Shown piece after piece: positions 35,096 to 43,216 of a stretch of 64,000 bases of DNA. Source of the DNA: Novosphingobium lentum NBRC 107847. Its GTDB lineage: Bacteria > Pseudomonadota > Alphaproteobacteria > Sphingomonadales > Sphingomonadaceae. The notes beneath the pieces are model-generated. The model made no database searches. It saw nothing but the letters and a program-made list of their open reading frames with translations, and was not told where the DNA came from. The stretch is taken from positions 1 to 64,000 of the forward strand of contig NZ_BCTW01000015.1 of NCBI RefSeq assembly GCF_001590965.1, read 5' to 3'. The stretch's first letter is position 1. The number at the start of each line of letters is the position of its first letter. Position numbers and translations under genes: made by a program.

Positions 35096-38000
35096 GTGAG
35101 CAAGGCGATGTGGCGATTCTGGGTCGATCGGGGCGGTACGTTCACCGATGTGGTGGCCGTTGATCCTCAAGGCACGTGGCACACCGCCAAGCTGCTGTCG
35201 GAAGATCCGGGCCGCTATGCTGACGCCGCAGTCGAAGCGATGAAGCGCCTGACCGGCACCGGGGCACACTTGCCGCCCGCCGAACTGCGCCTGGGGACCA
35301 CCGTGGCGACCAACGCGCTGCTCGAGCGCAACGGCGAGCCGACCCTGTTGGCGATCACCCGGGGGTTCGGCGATGCGCTGCGGATCGGCACGCAGGAACG
35401 GCCCGATATCTTCGCCCGCGCCATCCATCGCCCCGATCCGCTTTATGCAGAGGTGATCGAAATCGACGAGCGGGTCGGGGTCGATGGAACCGTCATTCAG
35501 CCACTCGACGAACGAGCGACTCATGCCGCGCTGTCCCATGCGCTCGAGCGCGGTTTGCGATCGGTTGCGATCGTGCTGATGCATGGGTGGCGGCACACGG
35601 CCCACGAGATTGCAATCATGCGAATGGCGCGCGAGATCGGCTTCACGCAAGTGTCCGCCAGCCATCTGGTCGCGCCGCTGATCAAGCTGGTGTCGCGGGG
35701 CGATACGGCGGTGGTCGACGCGTACCTGTCACCGGTGCTGCACCGTTACGTCGCGGGGTTGGAGCACGGGCTGGGGCCGGACGTGGCCGCGCTCTACATG
35801 CAGTCGAGCGGCGGCCTTGCCCGACGCGCGGCGTTCCACGGGCGCAACGCGATCCTGTCCGGCCCGGCGGGCGGCATCGTGGGCATGGCCGAAACCGCGC
35901 GGGCGGCAGGTTTCGACCACGTCATCGGGTTCGACATGGGCGGCACGTCGACCGATGTCTCGCACCATGCCGGGCGGTACGAACGCGACAGCGAGACGCA
36001 TGTTGCCGGGGTGCGACTGCGCGCGCCGATGATGCGCATCCACACCGTGGCCGCCGGGGGCGGATCGATCTGCGGGTTCGACGGCATGCGCTATTTCGTA
36101 GGTCCGCATTCGGCCGGAGCGGTGCCGGGCCCGGCCTGCTACCGGCGCGGCGGGCCGCTGACGGTGACCGATTGCAACATGCTGCTGGGCAAGCTGAGCC
36201 CTGCGCATTTTCCGCAGGTGTTCGGCCCCGCCGGCGACCTGCCGCCGGACGCTGAGGCGGCCCAAGCACGCATCGACGCGATCTGCGACGAGGTGGCGCT
36301 GGCCACCGGCGCGCCACCCGATCCGCTGGCGCTGGCCGAAGGCTTCGTCCAGATCGCCGTGGCGAACATGGCCAACGCGATCAAGGCCATCTCGGTGCGC
36401 CGGGGCCATGACGTCACCCGCGCGACGCTGGCGTGCTTCGGCGGGGCGGGCGGACAGCACGCGTGCCTGGTGGCCGATGCGCTGGGGATGACGCAAGTAA
36501 TGGTCCACCCGCTGGCCAGCCTGCTGTCTGCCTATGGCATGGGCCTGGCCGACCGGCGCGAGGTGCGTGAGGCAACGCTGGGCCTCCCGCTCGACCCGAC
36601 CGCGACCGATGCGATCGAGGCGTGCGTTGCACGACTGGCGGACGATGCGGGTCGGGCCTTGGGCGAGCAAGGTGCGCAAGGCAAAACGCTGCGCCGTGAC
36701 GTGTCGCTCGACTTGCGCCCTGTCGGCAGCGAAAACGTCATCGAGGTCAGGCGCGCCAGCCTCGCGGAAATGACCGCGCAGTTCGAACGCGACTGGAACG
36801 CCCGCTTCGGCTTTGCGTCAACTGCCGCGCTGGTCGTCGAGACAGTGCGGGTCGAGGTCGTGGTGCACAACGCGCAGACCACGCCCTACCTCGCGGCGCT
36901 GCCGGAACGATCGACGCCGGGGACCGAGACGATTGCGATGCGCGCAGCGGGGATCGACTGCGCCGCCGTGCTTCTGCGCCGCGAACACCTCGCCGCCGGG
37001 TTTGCGATCGACGGACCGGCGCTGGTGGTCGATCCGGTCTCGACCACCGTGATCGAGCCGGGCTGGCGCGCGCGGGTCGATCCCATCGGCAATCTGCTGC
37101 TGTCGCGCATCTCAGCGCGCGCAACTCCTGCGGGCGACACCGCCTGCGACCCGGTGCGGCTGGAGATCATGGGCGGGATGTTCATGGCCATTGCCGAGGA
37201 GATGGGCGCGGCGCTTCAGCACAGCGCCTCGTCGGTCAACATTCGCGAGCGGCTGGATTTCTCCTGCGCCATCTTCGATGCGGCGGGCAACCTCATCGCC
37301 AACGCGCCGCACATGCCGGTGCATCTGGGCTCGATGGGCGAAAGCGTGCGCACGATCCTGTCGCGGCGCGGTGCGGGGGCAGACAGTCGCGGAATCCTGC
37401 CCGGCGATGCCTACGCGCTTAACGCGCCGTACGACGGCGGCACGCATCTGCCCGACATCACGGTGGTGATGCCCGTGTTCGCGGAGGCGGGCGACACCGC
37501 GCCCGCGTGGTTCGTCGCCGCGCGCGGCCACCATGCCGACATCGGCGGGATATCGCCAGGATCGATGCCGCCGGGGAGCACGACGCTGGCCGAAGAAGGC
37601 ATCCTCCTCGACAACGTGCTGCTGGTCGATCGCGGCCGCTTGCGCGAGGCAGACGTGCGCGAACTGTTGGAGCAGGGCCCGTGGCCGTCGCGCAATCCCG
37701 ACATGAATCTGGCCGACCTTCGCGCGCAAGTCGCCGCCTGCCAGCGCGGCTCCAGCGAACTGCGCCGCATTGCCGCCGATCAGGGCCGCGCGGTGGTCGA
37801 TGCTTACATGTGCCATGTTCAGGCGCAGGCCGAACGCGCTGTCCGGGCGCTGCTCGATCGGCTCGACGACGGACGGTTCGTCTACGCCATGGACAACGGC
37901 GCGCAGGTCAGCGTCGCGGTCACGATCGATCGCGCCCACCATCGCGCGACGATCGACTTCACCGGTTCAAGCCCGCAACTGGCCGACAACTTCAACGCGC

Positions 38001-38701
38001 CGCTGCCGGTGGTGCGCGCGGCGGTGCTGTACGTCGTGCGCACGCTGATCGACGATGCGGTGCCGATGAATGAGGGCTGCCTGCGTCCGATTGAAATCAT
38101 CGTGCCCGAAGGATCGATGCTGCGTCCGGTCTCGCCGGCGGCCGTGGTGGCGGGCAACGTCGAGACCAGCCAGGTCATCACCGATGCCCTGTTCGGCGCG
38201 CTGGGCGCGATGGCGGCGGCGCAGGGCACGATGAACAACTTCACCTTCGGCAATGCCCGCCACCAGTATTACGAGACGATCGCGGGCGGATCGGGCGCGG
38301 GGCCGGACTTCGATGGCTGCGACGTGGTGCAGACGCACATGACCAACAGCCGGCTGACCGATCCCGAAGTGCTCGAAACCAGCTTTCCGGTGCGGCTGGA
38401 GGAATTCTCGATCCGGCGCGGATCGGGCGGGCCGGGCTTGCACCGGGGCGGGGATGGCGCGACGCGGCGGGTGCGCTTTCTGGAACCGATGGCGGCCGGT
38501 ATCCTCTCCAACCGGCGGATCGTCCCGCCGTTCGGGCTGGCGGGCGGGATGCCGGGCGCAACGGGCTGCAACAGCATCGAACGCGCGGACGGTAAGGTCG
38601 AACCGCTGCCCGCCACCGCCACCGCCAGCATGGCCCCCGGTGATGTGTTCGTGATCGAAACGCCGGGTGGTGGCGGGTTCGGCAGGAAGGGCGACGACTG
38701 A
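35096..38701 (+). CDS. Fused hydantoinase A/B, 5-oxoprolinase (ATP-hydrolysing) type
   Basis: 1201 residues from GTG 35096 (AGGG eight bases upstream; ATG 35108 is the alternative, and longer upstream frames overlap the kup promoter). The N-terminal half is the HyuA/ASKHA ATPase unit with [11 protein letters not shown] and [12 protein letters not shown]; the C-terminal half is HyuB, starting near [23 protein letters not shown]. The single-chain layout matches eukaryotic-type 5-oxoprolinase, which opens 5-oxoproline to glutamate using ATP. Hydantoin or related lactams are alternatives. It overlaps the DUF969 gene by one base. Confidence 0.85.
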   Translation: MSKAMWRFWVDRGGTFTDVVAVDPQGTWHTAKLLSEDPGRYADAAVEAMKRLTGTGAHLPPAELRLGTTVATNALLERNGEPTLLAITRGFGDALRIGTQERPDIFARAIHRPDPLYAEVIEIDERVGVDGTVIQPLDERATHAALSHALERGLRSVAIVLMHGWRHTAHEIAIMRMAREIGFTQVSASHLVAPLIKLVSRGDTAVVDAYLSPVLHRYVAGLEHGLGPDVAALYMQSSGGLARRAAFHGRNAILSGPAGGIVGMAETARAAGFDHVIGFDMGGTSTDVSHHAGRYERDSETHVAGVRLRAPMMRIHTVAAGGGSICGFDGMRYFVGPHSAGAVPGPACYRRGGPLTVTDCNMLLGKLSPAHFPQVFGPAGDLPPDAEAAQARIDAICDEVALATGAPPDPLALAEGFVQIAVANMANAIKAISVRRGHDVTRATLACFGGAGGQHACLVADALGMTQVMVHPLASLLSAYGMGLADRREVREATLGLPLDPTATDAIEACVARLADDAGRALGEQGAQGKTLRRDVSLDLRPVGSENVIEVRRASLAEMTAQFERDWNARFGFASTAALVVETVRVEVVVHNAQTTPYLAALPERSTPGTETIAMRAAGIDCAAVLLRREHLAAGFAIDGPALVVDPVSTTVIEPGWRARVDPIGNLLLSRISARATPAGDTACDPVRLEIMGGMFMAIAEEMGAALQHSASSVNIRERLDFSCAIFDAAGNLIANAPHMPVHLGSMGESVRTILSRRGAGADSRGILPGDAYALNAPYDGGTHLPDITVVMPVFAEAGDTAPAWFVAARGHHADIGGISPGSMPPGSTTLAEEGILLDNVLLVDRGRLREADVRELLEQGPWPSRNPDMNLADLRAQVAACQRGSSELRRIAADQGRAVVDAYMCHVQAQAERAVRALLDRLDDGRFVYAMDNGAQVSVAVTIDRAHHRATIDFTGSSPQLADNFNAPLPVVRAAVLYVVRTLIDDAVPMNEGCLRPIEIIVPEGSMLRPVSPAAVVAGNVETSQVITDALFGALGAMAAAQGTMNNFTFGNARHQYYETIAGGSGAGPDFDGCDVVQTHMTNSRLTDPEVLETSFPVRLEEFSIRRGSGGPGLHRGGDGATRRVRFLEPMAAGILSNRRIVPPFGLAGGMPGATGCNSIERADGKVEPLPATATASMAPGDVFVIETPGGGGFGRKGDD

Positions 38702-39375
38702 TGCTGGTGCTGAGCGGGATCGGCGTGATCGTCGCGGGCTTCCTGCTGCGGTTCAATCCGCTGCTGGTCGTGCTGGTCGCGGCGTTGGTCACCGGTCTTG
38801 CCGCCGGGATGGACCCGCTTACGATCGTCGCGGCGCTGGGCAAGTCGTTCAACGACACGCGCTATATCTCGGTGATCTGGATCGTGCTGCCGGTGATCGG
38901 GATGCTGGAGGCCAAGGGCCTGCAGGAACGCGCCCGCGCCATCGTGGCATCCATGGCGGGGGCCACGGCGGGGCGCCTGTTGTGGGGCTACCTGCTGCTG
39001 CGCCAGCTGACTGCCGCGGTCGGCCTGATCTCGATGGCGGGCCACGCGCAGACGGTGCGCCCGCTGCTGGCGCCGATGGCGGTCGCGGCCGCCGAGCGCC
39101 AGGGGTTGAGCGGTGACGACGAGCTTGACCGGATCAAGGCGCTGGCGGCGGCGACCGACAACATCGGGGTGTTCTTCGGTGAGGACATCTTCCTCGCGAT
39201 CGGTTCGATCCTGCTGATGAAGGGCATCCTCCAGTCTGCGGGCATCGCCCTGCCGCCGTTCGCGCTGTCGGTCTGGGCGATTCCTTCGGCGGTGTCCGCG
39301 TTCCTGATCCACGGGTTCCGCCTGTGGCGGCTCGACCGGCGGCTGACCCGGCGATTGGAGGGCGCGCGGCCATGA
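38701..39375 (+). CDS. DUF969 membrane protein, putative 5-oxoproline transporter subunit
   Basis: 224 residues with several hydrophobic segments (IGVIVAGFLLRFNPLLVVLVAALVTGLAAGMD, SVIWIVLPVIGMLEAKGLQERA). Matches the DUF969 family, which is nearly always paired with DUF979. Genomic association with pyroglutamyl peptidases and oxoprolinases has led to the proposal that the pair transports 5-oxoproline; this is inference from context. It overlaps both neighbours, so it is strictly co-translated. Confidence 0.8.
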   Translation: MLVLSGIGVIVAGFLLRFNPLLVVLVAALVTGLAAGMDPLTIVAALGKSFNDTRYISVIWIVLPVIGMLEAKGLQERARAIVASMAGATAGRLLWGYLLLRQLTAAVGLISMAGHAQTVRPLLAPMAVAAAERQGLSGDDELDRIKALAAATDNIGVFFGEDIFLAIGSILLMKGILQSAGIALPPFALSVWAIPSAVSAFLIHGFRLWRLDRRLTRRLEGARP

Positions 39376-40313
39376 TCTCGCTGGCGATGGTCTATGCGTT
39401 CGCGGGTAGCCTGTTCGCCGCGTTTGCGGTGCTGGGCGCGGCGGACCGCAGCAACCCGCGCCGCTGGACGACCGCGCTGTTCTGGGCATTGCTGGCGCTG
39501 TCGATGCTGGCGGGCGACCGGCTGGGCGATCTGGCCAACGGTGTCCTCGTGCTGGCGCTGGTGGCGATTGCCGGGGCTGGCGGGCTGGGCCGGGGCACCG
39601 CGCACGAGGTGTCAGCCGCGACGCGCGAGGCAGGCGCCACCCGGTTCGGCAATGGCCTGTTCGTGATCGCGCTCGCCATCCCGGCAACCGCGCTGGCGGG
39701 AACGATTCTGGCCAAGTACGCGCCCGGCTTGCTCGATGCCAGGCAGGCGACGCTGATCTCGCTGGCGTTCGGCGTGCTGGTGGCGCTGGCGGCAGGCTAC
39801 GCATGGCTGCGCCCCGCCGCGCTGATGCCGCTGCAGCAGGGTCGGCGGCTGCTCGATCATGTCGGCTGGGCCGCGATCCTGCCGCAGATGCTCGCCAGCC
39901 TCGGCGCGATCTTCGCGCTGGCCGGGGTTGGGGGAGCTGTGGGGCATATCGTCTCGGCCAGCCTGCCCGGCGCCGGGCTGACCGCGCTGGTGCTGGCCTA
40001 TGCGCTGGGCATGGTGGTGTTCACGATGGTCATGGGCAACGCCTTTGCCGCGTTCCCGGTGATGTTCGCCGCGATCGGCTTGCCGCTGCTGATCCGCGCG
40101 CACCATGGCGATCCGGCGATCGTCTGCGCGGTGGGGATGCTCGCTGGGTTCTGCGGCACGCTGATGACGCCGATGGCGGCCAACTTCAACCTGGTCCCGG
40201 TCGCGCTGCTCAAGCTGAAGGACCGCTATGCGGTGATCCGGGCACAATGGCCCACCGCCTTGCCGCTGCTGGTGTTCAACATCGTGCTGATCCGCGTCAT
40301 GGCCTTTCCATGA
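39372..40313 (+). CDS. DUF979 membrane protein, putative partner transporter subunit
   Basis: 313 residues, about nine or ten hydrophobic segments, starting ATG 39372 within an ATGA overlap with DUF969. Motifs such as GNAFAAFPVMFAAIGLPLLI and CGTLMTPMAANFNLVPVALL fit DUF979. Together with DUF969 it probably forms an inner-membrane carrier supplying the oxoprolinase. It overlaps DUF2891 by four bases. Confidence 0.8.
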   Translation: MISLAMVYAFAGSLFAAFAVLGAADRSNPRRWTTALFWALLALSMLAGDRLGDLANGVLVLALVAIAGAGGLGRGTAHEVSAATREAGATRFGNGLFVIALAIPATALAGTILAKYAPGLLDARQATLISLAFGVLVALAAGYAWLRPAALMPLQQGRRLLDHVGWAAILPQMLASLGAIFALAGVGGAVGHIVSASLPGAGLTALVLAYALGMVVFTMVMGNAFAAFPVMFAAIGLPLLIRAHHGDPAIVCAVGMLAGFCGTLMTPMAANFNLVPVALLKLKDRYAVIRAQWPTALPLLVFNIVLIRVMAFP

Positions 40314-41302
40314 GCCGCATCGACGAAGCCACCGCCGCCGGTTTCATGGCGCTGACGCTGGGCCATCTCGACCGGCGCTGGCCCTACAAGCCCGATCTCG
40401 TGCTGGCGGGCCCCGACGACTTTCGCCTGCCCGAACAGCTTCACCCGATCTTCCACGGCAGTTTCGACTGGCACAGCTGCGTCCATGGCTGGTGGCAGGT
40501 GCTGCGCCTTGCCCGCCTGTTTCCGGACACGGACCAGGCGGCCGAGGTGCGGGTGCACGCCAACGCGATGCTGGTGCCTGAGAAAGTGGCAGGCGAACTG
40601 GCGTTCCTGGCACGCCCGACCGCCGCAGGGTTCGAGCGGCCGTATGGCTGGGCGTGGCTGCTGGCGCTGCACGGCGAAGCGACGCGGCATGATGCAGGCT
40701 GGGGCGAAGCGCTGCGCCCGCTGGCAGAGGCGTTCGCGCTGCGGTTCCACACGTTCCTGCCCAAGCTGACCTACCCGATCCGCGTCGGCACCCATTTCAA
40801 CATCGCGTTCGCGCTGGTGCTGGCGCGCGAGTGGGCGGTGCGGTTCGATCCGGCGCTGGCGGCCCTGATCGATACCCGGTCGATCGACTGGTTCGTCGGC
40901 GATCGGGCTTGCCAGGCGTGGGAGCCGGGCGGCGACGAGTTCCTGTCGCCCGCGCTGTGCGAGGCGCTGCTGATGAGCCGGGTGCTTGGGCCAGCGGCAT
41001 TTGCCGACTGGTTCGACGGCTTCCTGCCGGCGTTGCCGCAGAGGGAACCCGCAACGCTGTTCCGTCCGGTCGTGGTGTCGGATCGCAGCGACGGCAAGAT
41101 CGCGCATCTCGACGGCTTGAACCTCAGCCGGGCGTGGTGCTGGCGCGCGCTGGGCCGCACGCTTGGCCCCGGTCATGCGCTCCACGCGGCGATGGAGCAG
41201 ACGGCGCAAGACCACCTCGACGCGGCGCTGCCGCACGTCAGCGGTGATTACATGGGCGAACACTGGCTCGCGACATTTGCGCTGCTCGCGCTGGAGGGAT
41301 AG
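40310..41302 (+). CDS. DUF2891-family protein
   Basis: 330 residues with no signal peptide or membrane segment. Motifs LHPIFHGSFDWHSCVHGWWQ, RVGTHFNIAFAL, HLDGLNLSRAWCWR and GDYMGEHWLATFALLAL define DUF2891, an alpha-toroid-like family of unknown activity; the conserved His, Asp and Trp residues suggest an enzyme. It is the last gene of the oxoprolinase operon, so it may act on 5-oxoproline-containing peptides or related amides. The catalytic role is unproven. Confidence 0.78.
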   Translation: MSRIDEATAAGFMALTLGHLDRRWPYKPDLVLAGPDDFRLPEQLHPIFHGSFDWHSCVHGWWQVLRLARLFPDTDQAAEVRVHANAMLVPEKVAGELAFLARPTAAGFERPYGWAWLLALHGEATRHDAGWGEALRPLAEAFALRFHTFLPKLTYPIRVGTHFNIAFALVLAREWAVRFDPALAALIDTRSIDWFVGDRACQAWEPGGDEFLSPALCEALLMSRVLGPAAFADWFDGFLPALPQREPATLFRPVVVSDRSDGKIAHLDGLNLSRAWCWRALGRTLGPGHALHAAMEQTAQDHLDAALPHVSGDYMGEHWLATFALLALEG

Positions 41303-41440
41303 CCGCTCGCGACAATCGGCCAATGATTTCATTGCAGAATTTATCCGGTCCTTGCCTCACGCCCAAACGCATCCCCGCATCGGACGCATTATCTACCTCG
41401 GGCGTTGACAATCTGCTCGGGTCGGCGTCTTGCTCATGCC

Positions 41441-41875
41441 ATGCTGTCGCAGAAGACGCGCTATACCATCCGGGCTCTCCAGCACCTTGCCGACCGTTTC
41501 GGTCAGGGTCCGGTCCGGCTGGACGCAATCGCGGCGGACCAGAACATTCCGCGCAAGTTCCTCACCGTGATCCTGTCGGAAATGGCGCGCGAGGGCATCG
41601 TCAATTCGCATCGCGGGCGCGAGGGCGGCTATGAACTGGCGCTGGCGCCGGTGGACGTCCGCTATGGCGACATCATCCGCCTCACGCGCGGCAGCCTGGC
41701 GCTGGTGCCCTGCGCCAGCCGCAACGCGCACGAACATTGCCCCAATTGCCTGCCCGAAGCCGAATGCCGCCTGCGCGGGCTCATGCTGCAGCTGCGCGAC
41801 GAAACCGCCGCGATGCTCGACCGGATCACGCTGGCCGATCCGATTGCACTGGAACCGCCGTTTCCCGAAGCCTGA
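41441..41875 (+). CDS. Rrf2-family transcriptional regulator
   Basis: 144 residues from ATG 41441. N-terminal winged helix (MLSQKTRYTIRALQHLADRF, IPRKFLTVILSEMAREGIVNSHRGREGGYELA). The C-terminal sensor has a cysteine cluster, CASRNAHEHCPNCLPEAEC, spaced C-x8-C-x2-C-x5-C with intervening His, which could bind an iron-sulphur cluster or zinc, as in IscR/NsrR/CymR relatives. TTGACA at 41405 may be part of its promoter. The gap 41303-41440 otherwise holds nothing evident. Targets are unknown. Confidence 0.85.
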   Translation: MLSQKTRYTIRALQHLADRFGQGPVRLDAIAADQNIPRKFLTVILSEMAREGIVNSHRGREGGYELALAPVDVRYGDIIRLTRGSLALVPCASRNAHEHCPNCLPEAECRLRGLMLQLRDETAAMLDRITLADPIALEPPFPEA

Positions 41876-41950
41876 CGATCTGTCGAGTGGCAGTGCGATC
41901 GCCGGACAACTTCACTTGGCGTTCAGGGGCGTGCTGGCTATAGGGCGCGC

Positions 41951-42760
41951 ATGATGCACAACGCCCATGGCCGCACTCCGCTCCGGCTCGCCGTCCTTGC
42001 CGCTGCAATCCTCGCCATCGGGACGACCGCCGGTTGTGCCGCGGGCGGCAAGGGCAAGCGCGATACCGCCTATGTCGCGCGCGATGTCGATACGCTGTAC
42101 ATGGCGGCCAAGGACCGCCTGGACAAAGGCGATGCCAAGGCGGCTGCCGCGCTGTTCGACGAAGTGGAACGCCAGCATCCCTACTCGCCGTGGGCCCGCC
42201 GCGCGCAGTTGATGAGCGCGTTCAGCTATTACGTCGCGCGCGATTACAACAAGTCGGTGCAGGCCGGGCAGCGCTTCCTGTCGATCCATCCGGGCAACAA
42301 GGATGCGCCGTACGCCTATTACCTCGTCGCGCTGTGCTATTACGAGCAGATCGGCGACGTCACGCGCGACCAGAAGGTTACGCAGCAGGCGCTGACCGCG
42401 CTCAACGACGTGGTCCGCCGCTACCCCACCACGCAATATGCCACCGACGCCAAGCTGAAGATCGATCTGGTCAACGATCACCTTGCCGGCAAGGAAATGG
42501 AGATCGGGCGCTTTTACGAACGCAGCGGCAAATGGCTGGCCGCCACGCTGCGGTTCCGCTCGGTGGTGGAAAAGTACCAGCAGACCAGCCACACGCCCGA
42601 AGCGCTGTATCGCCTGGTCGAAGCCTACCTGTCGCTCGGTATTCCGGAAGAGGCGCAGAAATCCGCCGCTGTGCTGGGTGCCAACTATCCCGGCAGCGAA
42701 TGGTACCAGCGCGCGTTCAAGCTGATGAACGCCAAGGCGGCGGGCACCACCGCCACCTGA
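41951..42760 (+). CDS. bamD: Outer-membrane assembly lipoprotein BamD
   Basis: 269 residues: lipoprotein signal with lipobox TTAGC (Cys29), then tetratricopeptide repeats beginning LYMAAKDRLDKGDAKAAAALFDEVERQHPYSPWARRAQ and YYLVALCYYEQIGDVTRDQ. BamD is the essential periplasmic lipoprotein of the beta-barrel assembly machine. In sphingomonads it normally lies near recN and ligA, as here, though five genes intervene. ATG 41951 or 41954 could be used. A terminator follows. Confidence 0.9.
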   Translation: MMHNAHGRTPLRLAVLAAAILAIGTTAGCAAGGKGKRDTAYVARDVDTLYMAAKDRLDKGDAKAAAALFDEVERQHPYSPWARRAQLMSAFSYYVARDYNKSVQAGQRFLSIHPGNKDAPYAYYLVALCYYEQIGDVTRDQKVTQQALTALNDVVRRYPTTQYATDAKLKIDLVNDHLAGKEMEIGRFYERSGKWLAATLRFRSVVEKYQQTSHTPEALYRLVEAYLSLGIPEEAQKSAAVLGANYPGSEWYQRAFKLMNAKAAGTTAT

Positions 42761-42793
42761 TTCGCTGCGGTAAGCAGTACCATCGATACGTTC

Positions 42794-42819
42794 ACGGGCC
42801 GCGCAAGTGGCCCGTTTTC
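42794..42819 (+). terminator. Rho-independent terminator after bamD
   Basis: ACGGGCC (42794-42800) pairs with GGCCCGT (42809-42815) over an 8-base loop and is followed by TTTTCG. It separates bamD from the downstream YezD-type gene. The rest of 42820-42953 is an AT-rich leader with no gene. Confidence 0.7.
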
Positions 42820-42953
42820 GTTGGCGCGCCGGCTCGGTGATATTCAGCCCACCGCACGGCGCGCAAAACGCCCGCTTCGGCGACGCAAAGGCAATCTTTG
42901 ATTGTCTATTTAAAAAGTAGAGTTTAAAGATCGGCGCGCCAGGAGATCATTCC

Positions 42954-43124
42954 ATGTCGCTCAAGCCCGTCTCGTCCACGATCCCCTCCCACAAGTCCGA
43001 CAACGCCCCGCTCGACACTGTCGTCGAGGCGCTCGGCCGCATGAAATACGGTGTCATCCAGATTGTCGTCCATGACGGCCGGCTCGTCCAGGTCGATGTC
43101 ACGGAACGCCGCCGGTTCACCTGA
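42954..43124 (+). CDS. YezD-family (DUF2292) small protein
   Basis: 56 residues, ATG 42954 with AGGAGA eight bases upstream. The core LDTVVEALGRMKYGVIQIVV, then HDGRLVQVDVTER, matches the YezD/DUF2292 pattern (xLxxLxxGxIxIxVxDGxVVQIxxxE). Family members usually sit by sulphur-assimilation or cysteine genes and respond to sulphur limitation in some bacteria (family knowledge). Here the next gene is a TonB receptor after a hairpin, suggesting that the receptor imports a sulphur compound; this is inference. Confidence 0.75.
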   Translation: MSLKPVSSTIPSHKSDNAPLDTVVEALGRMKYGVIQIVVHDGRLVQVDVTERRRFT

Positions 43125-43126
43125 TT

Positions 43127-43149
43127 CTCCCTGAAACGGGGGCTTTTTT
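43127..43149 (+). terminator. Terminator or attenuator between the YezD-type gene and the TonB receptor
   Basis: CTCCC (43127-43131) can pair with GGGGG (43138-43142, one G-T pair) around TGAAAC, followed by C and six T (43144-43149). This is a short stem with a clear T-run, placed 70 bases before the receptor start, so it could limit read-through. Confidence 0.5.
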
Positions 43150-43216
43150 CATAACCACATTCGATGCAGACCGGACCACCGGATGCATCCAATTCCCTTT
43201 TCCAAAGGATTTGGAT

